A stretch of 64,000 nt of DNA from Ariolimax columbianus. Taxonomy: Eukaryota; Mollusca; Gastropoda; Stylommatophora; Arionidae. The stretch covers positions 60,108,390 to 60,172,389 of the forward strand of contig JAVGWX010000013.1 in the NCBI GenBank assembly GCA_036924085.1, given 5' to 3'. The translations under genes and the position numbers were made by a program. Positions 34,674 to 42,328 of this stretch are shown here, piece after piece (the stretch's first letter is position 1; each line of letters opens with the position of its first letter). The notes beneath the pieces were generated by a model. That model was not told the DNA's origin. It ran no database searches and saw only the letters and a list, made by a program, of their open reading frames with translations.

Positions 34674-35266
34674 ATGGATCCGAGATGGACCTATCCATTC
34701 ACAGCTCTCGTGGTTGGACCAACGGGATGTGGGAAAACTGTCTTTGTATAACGGTTCCTGAAACATCTCGGGGAGATGGTCGTACCCACACCAGACGAAG
34801 TAATCTGGTGTTATGGGGAGTGGCAGGAAATGTACAACAACATGTCGGATGTTCAGTTTATACAATGGCGAGGAGATAGGCGTCGGTTGGTAGTCTTGAA
34901 TGACCTGATGAGTGAGACAGATGCTAGAATCACTAAACTCTTTACGCGTGGGAGTCACCACCGCAATTTAAGCGTTATATCCATCGTACAAAACCTTTTT
35001 GGAAAAAATAAGGAACAAAGAACTATCAGTTTAAATTCTCACTATTTGGTTGTTTTCAAAAACCCGCGTGACGCTTCGCAGATTACGAATCTGGCCAAAC
35101 AAATGTACCCCGGTCAAACTACCTATGTCCAAGAAAGCTTTAAAGACGCTACACGCTCACCACACGGTTTTTGTTATTCGATCTTCGACAGGAGACACCA
35201 GATCCACTGAGATTGCGAGGCAACATATTTCCAGACGAACTTCAGGTCTTTTACATACCTAAATAG
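34674..35266 (+). pseudogene. ATP: FtsK/HerA-type DNA-packaging ATPase
   Basis: This is the genome-packaging motor ATPase of Polintons. The start M-D-P-R-W is followed by Walker A G-P-T-G-C-G-K-T at residues 15-22. An in-frame TAA follows at 34749-34751, soon after the P-loop. The same frame continues to the Walker B region, L-V-V-L-N-D-L-M-S-E at residues 72-81, where the first of two usual acidic residues is Asn. Towards the end a frameshift near 35180-35200 moves the coding to another frame, which ends with N-I-F-P-D-E and a TAG at 35264-35266. Length about 197 codons, normal for this family. The gene sits before two small conserved Polinton genes and the integrase. Confidence 0.88.
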
Positions 35267-35270
35267 CGAA

Positions 35271-35593
35271 ATGGCCAAGAATTTGAAATGACACGGTGAA
35301 ATCTTACAATTCATGGGTGCGGCTAAACCTGCAGCCATCAAAGCTATGGTAAAAACTGCGTCACCGGAACTCGTCCACACACTCTGCGAGTGTTGCCATA
35401 ACGTATTAAAAGGCAACGTTCCGCTGACGTCTAGTCAGAGAACTAGAATCGCTCGATACAAACGTAGTCTGAGAGCACTCACTAAAAAGAAGTTGTCGCT
35501 GAAAAGACGGAAACAAATTTTACAAAAGGTGGTTTCATAGGGGCTTTGTTGAGTCATATACTAAACGTGTTGAAAGGTGTCTTGGGTCTTTGA
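35271..35593 (+). pseudogene. Small basic conserved Polinton protein with hydrophobic C-terminus
   Basis: It starts 4 bp after the ATPase stop. There is an in-frame TGA at codon 7 (35289-35291), then a helical segment with L-V-H-T-L-C-E-C-C-H-N-V-L-K-G-N-V-P-L-T and a strongly basic stretch (R-Y-K-R-S-L-R, T-K-K-K-L-S-L-K-R-R-K). A frameshift near 35538 leads into a hydrophobic Gly/Leu-rich tail ending at 35593. Proteins of this arrangement accompany ATPase and integrase in many animal Polintons. Function is unknown, and a virion-associated DNA-binding role is a guess from charge. Confidence 0.65.
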
Positions 35594-35596
35594 ACA

Positions 35597-36028
35597 ACGG
35601 CCAAGAAAATAGTTTTGGTAGATCCTTTGTTGTTAGAAACACAACCTTATAGACCACCCAACGCGTTAAGAGATAATCTAGAAAACTTGGATACTCAAAT
35701 GCACCGAGTATTGCTTCGTGAGGATATCTCGACAGGCGATAAAGCCAAGCTATACCGACAAACACTTCAACGGTATCTGACTCGCCTAGATCAGTACGAA
35801 CACAAACCGATAGGTTTAGTCAATTTTACACAACACACAACCCTCGACCAGCCAACGTCACCGGTGGTACATAAGGACAACGTAGACAACAAAAGTCAAC
35901 AGTTACCGATCGAACAAGCAACGCCTGTTGCGAATAAGGCGGAGAAAACGATCGGTAGCGAAGTCTCGCCATACTCGCTCAGAAAGAGAAAAAAGAAAAG
36001 TAAAACGCAAAAATGGGAAAAATGGTGA
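35597..36028 (+). CDS. Conserved Polinton protein of unknown function, start codon apparently lost
   Basis: A 143-residue open frame. The expected initiator codon is ACG at 35597, immediately followed by A-K-K-I-V-L-V-D-P-L-L-L-E, the conserved N-terminal block of this family. A central part with L-D-T-Q-M-H-R-V-L and Y-R-Q-T-L-Q-R-Y-L is predicted to be helical. The C-terminal third is polar and ends very basic (S-L-R-K-R-K-K-K-S-K). It overlaps the integrase start by 16 bp. The role is not known. The first ATG-independent start would be a TTG at 35615, so translation of this copy is doubtful. Confidence 0.65.
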   Translation, partial: TAKKIVLVDPLLLETQPYRPPNALRDNLENLDTQMHRVLLREDISTGDKAKLYRQTLQRYLTRLDQYEHKPIGLVNFTQHTTLDQPTSPVVHKDNVDNKSQQLPIEQATPVANKAEKTIGSEVSPYSLRKRKKKSKTQKWEKW

Positions 36029-37077
36029 ATAAGCATTTGAACCAACACTACTACGACCCTGGTAGGCCGGGTGCTTTTGGTGGAGTTTCTGGATTACACA
36101 GGAATACAAACCTTAGTTCTAAAAAAGTTGAACGCTGGTTAAGGACTCAAGAGACTTATACTCTTCATAAACCTGAGCGAAGAAAATTTAAGAGGTGGAT
36201 TACCGTAACGAGTGGCGTGAACCAACAATTTCAAGCTGACTTAATCGATATGCGTAGTTTAAAGAACTAGAACGACGAGTTTTCCTACCTAGTGACGTGT
36301 ATCGATATTTTCAGTAAAGTCACCTGGGCAATTCCAATTAGAAATAAAACTGGAAAAGCTCTTGTCGCGACTGTGCGTGAAATCTTTAAGCGCGGGAAAC
36401 CGATAAACTTTCAAACGGATAAAGGAAGTGAGTTTCTTAACAAGGCCTTTATCACCTATCTACGAAAGGAGAATGTGCATTTTTTTACGACCGAGAACGA
36501 GGATATTAAAGCCGCTTTAGTCGAATGCTTCAACCGAACCTTGAAGGAAAAGATGTGGCGATATTTTACCAAGTTGAATAAACTTAGATATATTGACGTA
36601 ATTGATCGCTTTGTTCAAAACTACAATAATTCGTACCATAGGAGCATTAAGATGGCACCCACGCAAGTTAACTTAACCAATCAAGAAGAGGTGTGGCGTA
36701 ACTTGTATTCAACAGTTGTCCTCCCTGGAAACACTGTTTTTAAAGTTGGAGCTCGTGTAAGGCTAGCTAAAGCCAAAAAAATATTTTAAAAGGGTTATAA
36801 ACCAGCCTGGACAGAGGAGCTGTTTACTATCAGTCGAATAAACAGAACGATTCCGATAACGTATGTAGTTAAAGATGACGGTGGGGAGGAACTGCGCGGG
36901 GCTTTTTACAAGAAAGAACTCCAGATAGTCGGTGATAAGACCACGTACCGCGTTGAAAGCTTTATTCGGGAACGCTACGTGGATGGTAAGCATGAGTATT
37001 TAGTCAAATGGTTTGGCTATAACCACACATTCAACAGTTGGATTTCAGCCGGAGACGTTGCGATATATAACGAGTGA
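36013..37077 (+). pseudogene. INT: Polinton DDE integrase with C-terminal chromodomain
   Basis: A retroviral-type integrase that inserts the element and makes the 6-bp target duplication. The catalytic triad is visible as D76 (F-Q-A-D-L), D136 (T-D-K-G-S-E-F) and E172 (V-E-C-F-N-R-T-L-K), giving the DD35E spacing. Residues about 312-350 form a chromodomain (Y-R-V-E-S-F-I-R-E-R-Y, Y-L-V-K-W-F-G-Y, N-S-W-I), which in related elements targets modified histones. An N-terminal HHCC zinc domain is not obvious. Two in-frame stops: TAG at 36268-36270 just after the first Asp, and TAA at 36787-36789 between core and chromodomain. The stop TGA overlaps the next ATG (TGATG). Confidence 0.93.
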
Positions 37078-37190
37078 TGGAACCCGAGGAGGAAAATCAC
37101 GAAATACCGCTGCGTGTAGTCGAAGAGTCGGGTGAACGAGACAGTAGAACCTCTCTCTGTTCTTTTTTGGAAAACTACTTCCGCGAGTAG
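37077..37190 (+). CDS. Short acidic ORF overlapping the integrase stop
   Basis: A 37-residue frame begins in the TGATG overlap with the integrase. The N-terminal half is Glu-rich (M-E-P-E-E-E-N-H-E) and the end is S-L-C-S-F-L-E-N-Y-F-R-E. No stops or family match that I know. The overlap arrangement also occurs at 38926-38930, which gives weak support that it is a real small gene. It could equally be chance. Confidence 0.35.
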   Translation: MEPEEENHEIPLRVVEESGERDSRTSLCSFLENYFRE

Positions 37191-37359
37191 AAATAGTCTT
37201 CGTCTGCCAGATGCTGGCTATAAATGCGGTAATCGCTGTTTCATTGTTTAATCTGACATGGGGTAGCAGTGAAGGACGTGACGGAAAGTTGTGGACTGCT
37301 TTGTTGAGCAGTTGTCTAGGGTATATGCTCCCTACCCCGCAGTTGACTAGTCAGAAACC
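37191..37359. promoter_or_regulatory. Gap before the minor capsid gene with a TATA-like box
   Basis: TATAAA at 37219-37224 in the context GCTATAAATG lies about 136 bp before the ATG at 37360. A CTATAAA context also occurs before the cyclin-like gene (42192). Promoter function is inferred. Confidence 0.35.
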
Positions 37360-38448
37360 ATGAGTTTTTATGTGACCCTGCCTAGTAACGCCTCTCTAAG
37401 TTTATATCCTGATAATTCCGCTGGTCACTTCTTCGTCAAACTATAAAGTTAACGTCGCAGTACGAGGTGGGGTTGGTCGAGATTCAATTCCCAAAAAATT
37501 ATTACAACGTTCTAGCTGATGACGTGTGGCTACGCTACTTTCTACCCAATACGCGAAATAAAACTTCTGTACTACTCACGCTGCATCCAGGTTTATACCA
37601 GTCACCCAATTTGTTTATGGAAGCTTTGAATCAGCTCGTGTTCGGTATGTCAGTGACTAACAACGTGCCACCCTTTATTTTTCTTTTAAATAGAAGATAA
37701 GGTTATTTTGGAGCTATTCAAAGTTGGCGCCGTCGTAAGACTTAGTGAAAGTTTGAAAAATCTTTTAGGTTTCAGTGCCTCGCATATAACAAAATCCAAC
37801 CCAAGACAGGTGGGACAGTCTAGGAAAAAACGGATACAGAAATTTACATTCTACAGACTGAAGTTTGGGTTCAATACTTTCCAGCCAACAAGAAACATAC
37901 AGAACCGTCCAAGCTTTCGTTGAAACCTGGTGTTTACCAGTCACCCAGTGGGCTAATCGAAGCTTTAAATAAATTAGTGGATGATTTGATGGGAAGTAAA
38001 ACCCCCACCCTTTAGCTTTGTTTTTAAAGAGGATAAGCCTATATTGGAACTATTCGAAGGTGAACTTGAAATTAGTGAAAACCTGAGACATATTTTAGGT
38101 TTTAGGACCTCACACATAACAAAAACAAACCCAAGAAACGAGGGTTCGAAGGAACTGCAAATGGATAGCGAAATGAAAAATGTGTACTTGTATTGCGATC
38201 TTGCGGCGGCGAGACCTGTTGGTGACGTCCTGGTACCCCTTTTACGGATTGTACCTATTTTGGATAGGACTTCGGCCTCCGTTTTTAGGGTTTACGACAA
38301 ACCACACTACCTTCCCTTGAGTCGTTTTTCATTCGACACTGTGGAAATCCTTTTAACCAACGCAATGGGTAAACCACTCCCATTCGCTAACGGTACGTCG
38401 GTGCTGACACAACATTTTCGAACCAGTAAACGTTTTGATTTCGAATAG
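37360..38448 (+). pseudogene. Candidate minor capsid (penton-type) protein with internal tandem duplication
   Basis: The conserved N-terminus M-S-F-Y-V-T-L-P-S-N-A-S is followed by a stop at 37444-37446 and a frameshift into Y-E-V-G-L-V-E-I-Q-F-P. The middle part (H-P-G-L-Y-Q-S-P-N-L-F-M-E-A-L-N) is present twice. The second, diverged copy (K-P-G-V-Y-Q-S-P-S-G-L-I-E-A-L-N) starts near 37860, and the L-E-L-F...L-G-F segment is likewise duplicated (37708 and 38047). The last 130 residues, with V-Y-L-Y-C-D-L, V-G-D-V-L-V-P-L-L-R-I-V and F-D-T-V-E-I-L-L, are open to the stop. This conserved Polinton protein is thought to be the jelly-roll penton protein. I am sure of the family but less sure of the structural role. 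Confidence 0.75.
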
Positions 38449-38451
38449 AAA

Positions 38452-38928
38452 ATGGTGAGACACGTTCCACTACGACGAAGTCCTAAAGTGTACGAGGACT
38501 TTTACTGCAATCAAGCCGGGCATCGAATACCGGTGTTTATCGGTGGTAGAAGTCAAAGAGGACATGGTTTGGGTAGTTTCTTTGGTGGTTTGGGTAGAAT
38601 TATACTACCTTGGTTAAAAACCGGTGGAAAAGCGCTACTCAGAGAGGGTGTTGGTACCGGTCTACAGGTGGTGAGTGACGCCTTAGCTGGGTAAAACGTT
38701 AGAGAATCGTTTCGCGAACGGGCCAAAGAGTCGGATCATCAGTTTTTGCAAGGTGCTGTTGATCACATTACCACTAATCAATCGGGTAGTGGTATTAGAA
38801 GAAGACGAAGACGTCCCGCCCCACCCGGCGAGCCGGTTAATAAAAGTATAAAACCTACAACCCAAGCTCGTCGAGCTCACTCGATTCATAAGAAGACCCG
38901 GGATCGTTATTCCGATATATTTGGATGA
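38452..38928 (+). pseudogene. Small Gly-rich, basic Polinton virion-type protein
   Basis: A 159-codon frame starting 4 bp after the minor capsid stop. N-terminal M-V-R-H-V-P-L-R-R-S-P-K-V-Y-E-D-F-Y and a Gly-rich hydrophobic stretch R-G-H-G-L-G-S-F-F-G-G-L (residues 39-50) are typical of this family. An in-frame TAA stands at 38692-38694, after which the same frame continues with a basic patch of six Arg (about 38800) and a polar tail. The layout (amphipathic or hydrophobic core plus basic tail next to the hexon gene) recalls adenovirus core and membrane-lytic proteins, but this is analogy. The stop overlaps the major capsid ATG (TGATG). Confidence 0.7.
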
Positions 38929-40227
38929 TGGCTCTGATTCACCCCAATTCGTGTGAAAGCTTGCACAGATTTATTTAGCGTGCCACCGACACAAACAGCC
39001 GTGGAAGAAGGACAATTCGTAGAGATACATCCACTAGCTGCTCTAGCCACCGAAGCTCCGTTAGAGTTTGTTATTTCGAGAAATAGCGAAGAATATTTGG
39101 ATCTGTTTAACACCTTTTTACCCATACAAAAAATCACGTTAAACACTGGTGACAAGTTCCCCATTGATGCCAAAGTGGCCCCAATTAATTATTATATGCA
39201 CAGCTTATTCTCTCAGGTCGATGTCTCGCTTAATAATACCCTAGTCACTCCGGGTGAGAACACTTACCCTTATCGGGCTTACTTGGAAGCGTGTTTGAAT
39301 TACGGCGAGGAGGCCAAGCGTGGTCATATGACAGCCGCTCTGTTTTACAAAGACACCCCGAGTTTTATTACCCATACAGAGGTTGATGCTAACAACAGTC
39401 TAAAGATTCGTCGGAATCTAGCCAGTTTGTCCCAAGAGCTCGATATGATGGGGCGACTCCATTCAGATATTTTCGCCCAAGATCGGTACTTAATCAACGG
39501 TGTGGATGTTAAGATCAAGCTCACTCCAACTAAATATATATTCAACGTGATCGCCCACGACAGCACGATCGGTTATAAATCGGTTATAACATACGCCGCT
39601 TTGGTGGTTCAAAAAGCTAAACTAAATCCGGCCATCTCGCTAGCTCATGAGAAAGCCTTGCTGCGAGGTAATGTCAAGTATCCCCTTAAGCGCGTCGTGG
39701 TGAAAACTTTTTCTATTCCTAAAGGAATGTTATCCCACGCGAAAGATAATCTATTTCTTAGTCAAACACCTACGCGTATAGTGATTTGTGTAGTTACGTC
39801 AGCGGCCTTTAACGGGTCATACAAAGCTAACCCTTTTAATTTCGCAAATTTTGGCTTGATATATCTAAACGTCAGCTTGGATGGTAGAACAGTTAGTGGT
39901 AAACCGCTGTCAATGGACTATGAGCACAACCAATATGTGAGAGCTTTCTTTGGGATTAATCTAGCTATGGATCTGATCGCGAAGGACGCTGGGAATGATC
40001 TCGAGTATCGACATTTTAAGAACAGCTACGCCTTATACGCCTTTTATCTAAGCCCCAGTCTGTTGGATGGTGATCAGTTTGAAATGGCTAAATCTGGTTC
40101 TCTCTCCGTAGAACTCAAGTTTTCGACTATCACTGCTGAGCCGTTACAGGCTATCGTTTATGCCAAACAGGATTCTATTTTGGAAATTTCAAAATCTCGC
40201 AAAGTTTTGACAGATTATATAGCTTAA
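38928..40227 (+). pseudogene. MCP: Double jelly-roll major capsid protein
   Basis: The hexon-type capsid subunit of Polintons. The ATG at 38928 gives M-A-L-I-H-P-N-S-C, but a frameshift by about 38953 moves the rest to the next frame. From there 424 codons are open, starting K-A-C-T-D-L-F-S-V-P-P-T-Q-T-A-V. Typical blocks are F-P-I-D-A-K-V-A-P-I-N-Y-Y-M-H-S-L-F (residues about 75-92), Y-P-Y-R-A-Y-L-E-A, the K-I-K-L-T-P-T-K-Y region and a C-terminal jelly roll with N-Q-Y-V-R-A-F-F and S-L-S-V-E-L-K-F. Total length about 433, usual for the family. Apart from the N-terminal break this is the best preserved capsid gene. The protease gene starts 4 bp downstream. Confidence 0.9.
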
Positions 40228-40231
40228 TACA

Positions 40232-41212
40232 ATGAACACCCAGGAGATTCACGACATACTTGTATCTGATATATTCGTTCAACGAATTGGCGTTAAAGTT
40301 TTAGCACGTGATCAATTACCGACGTGTATTCAATCGAGTAAAAGCGCGGCCTTTATCCTCAACACAGATCCCCAACACCGACCGGGCACTTATTGGGTTG
40401 CCTTATATTATAACGGTCGTGGAACTTTTGAGTATTTCAATTATTTTGGTCTACCACCCCTTCACTCGGATATTACTCGTTTTATACGAAGAATTTCTTC
40501 CTTACCGGTAGTATACAACGGGCGGCATTTACAAGATATTTATAACAGCGTTTGTGGACTGTACGCCATTTATTTCATCTTAATAAAAGCACGTGGTGGG
40601 AGTATGAGTCGCGTACTGTTACCCTTCTCTGAAAGACAACACGTCAATGATAGAGTGGTTTTTCGTTTAGTCCGTCACTGGATAAGGCGCGACAAGTCTG
40701 GACACGTTTTCAAGAATCTGCTGGCGTATAAATACTCAGAGTTAGTGTCAAGACTCAACAGATGCTTTCACAGATCAACAAAGATGCATACAGCGAATGA
40801 ACCTATTACAAATTGTGTATATGCGAGTAGAAACGACGAACTGGTGAAACCCTTGGGTACTGGGTTCAAAGTAGCTTCAGTCAGTTTTTACAGAGAGCAT
40901 GCTTTACTACACATCAGAAAATACTTTGGAGAAACAAATCTAAAGTTTCCAACTAAGGTTGGAATAACCCTGACCCGTCAAGAATTTGAACATTTGCTAA
41001 GTTTCCGAAACGAAATTCTAACTGAGTTTGAAAGATTACAACAATCAACATCAGCAATACCGTTCAGTCCCTGTCCTATTACTTGCAACGCACCTAGTCC
41101 AGGTTGTACAAGTACAAACATACCCGTGGTTTTAACAAGGTATTCTACCGACGCTCCATGCGATGCTGATGATAACGCTGTCTATAATCTACAACAACCC
41201 TATGAATTATAA
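40232..41212 (+). CDS. PRO: Adenain-like cysteine protease continuous with a PC4-like domain
   Basis: A 326-residue uninterrupted frame. Residues 1-165 fit the C5/Ulp1 maturation protease: P-G-T-Y-W-V-A-L-Y-Y (51-60), F-E-Y-F-N-Y-F-G (66-73), L-Q (100-101) and S-V-C-G-L-Y (106-111). Cys108 and the oxyanion Gln are present, but the catalytic His position is Tyr54 and the catalytic Asp position is Asn70, so the enzyme should be inactive. Residues 207-268 (G-F-K-V-A-S-V-S-F-Y, H-I-R-K-Y-F, K-V-G-I-T-L-T-R-Q-E-F-E-H-L-L) resemble the ssDNA-binding PC4/p15 coactivator domain. A Met at 185 (40784) could be the start of a once separate PC4 gene. The tail is Pro/Ser/Thr-rich. A polyadenylation signal AATAAA lies at 41246. 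Confidence 0.78.
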   Translation: MNTQEIHDILVSDIFVQRIGVKVLARDQLPTCIQSSKSAAFILNTDPQHRPGTYWVALYYNGRGTFEYFNYFGLPPLHSDITRFIRRISSLPVVYNGRHLQDIYNSVCGLYAIYFILIKARGGSMSRVLLPFSERQHVNDRVVFRLVRHWIRRDKSGHVFKNLLAYKYSELVSRLNRCFHRSTKMHTANEPITNCVYASRNDELVKPLGTGFKVASVSFYREHALLHIRKYFGETNLKFPTKVGITLTRQEFEHLLSFRNEILTEFERLQQSTSAIPFSPCPITCNAPSPGCTSTNIPVVLTRYSTDAPCDADDNAVYNLQQPYEL

Positions 41213-42328
41213 ACTAAGTGTCAGTTGTCGTCGTACTTTGTCAACAATAAACATCTTTTAATGTCAAAACTCTTGTTTTTGTTCTTGTTGGTTAACTATA
41301 TATAAGTGTTGTATATATATATATATAGGTATCAGATCATCTCAATATACTCCAACCAAATAGAGCCACTTGGGTACCCTCTATTACAAAGATATCTCAT
41401 AACACTTCAGCCTAGATGACAGTATTATGCCGTGTCACACAGTAATCTCTTACGACATGTTCTCTGTGGACAGTGGTGCTATTCGTAGCATATAAAAAGC
41501 TAATCTATATGTATATACATTTCTAAATCAGGTATAAAATATATATATAGTATAACACGTACCTTAGTTTGTAAAACGGGAAATACACTCAGGTCCTCTG
41601 TCGATCTGTGAGCGCACACTTGTAAGCAGCGGTTGAGAATCCCTGTTTGAGCTATGAATAATACAATTCTGACTCCGTATTGTAATGCATTTTAAACCTT
41701 TATAGGTCATGCAATTATATTGTCACATTGGTGTTAATGTAAGTGCGTGGGAATTAAGTTAACTCGATGACTGGTTTCGGTAATGATTTTGTGTCAGAGA
41801 AGGTAAATTTACTGTTCGTCTTTCAGACAAAATGTCTCGGTAATTGCTCGCTTCCAATTATCTGTTTTAACCTATAATTATCTGAAACAAAATTTATCTG
41901 GTAAGTACCCTTCACACTTTTTCGGGTCTCGCTTGGACAGAAAAAATAATTAACGAATGTCTGGTGTTTAAAATAATTTCAGTTCGATTTGATAACACTG
42001 AAGTTTTGACTAAATTCCTACCCGCTGTTTAATAGCGACACTCCTTCCTAGATAATTGACACTCTGTGAAGCAAGTCTGATTGTTAGCGACCGGGTTGAG
42101 TCGTTTCGTGAGCGTGTCACGATTAAGATGGACTAATTTGCGATGATAATACATTTAATTTTTGGTTCTGTATTCACAAATGTGGATACAGCTATAAAAT
42201 ATCTTATGCTGTACTGGTCAGAATTTACGCGCTTTCTAACTAGACACCTCACAACTTTGGTCAAAACTATCGAACGCTCCTGTTATCTCGGTTGCCAATC
42301 CTCATTTGTCAGTTGTCGGGTTGTGAGA
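41213..42328. promoter_or_regulatory. Gap between protease and cyclin-like gene: polyadenylation and TATA signals
   Basis: AATAAA at 41246-41251 is 34 bp past the protease stop and a likely 3' end signal. A (TA)n stretch lies at 41311-41326. TATAAAA at 42193-42199 is 130 bp before the cyclin-like ATG. A frame open from 42143 is continuous with the cyclin but has no domain before 42329. About 900 bp between contain no gene I can support. Confidence 0.45.

Noticed and set aside
42143..42328. N-terminal extension of the cyclin-like protein
   Set aside because: The frame is open, but TATAAAA at 42193 lies within it, it is Tyr/Leu-rich without a motif, and a Met at 42329 precedes the first charged cyclin-type residues.
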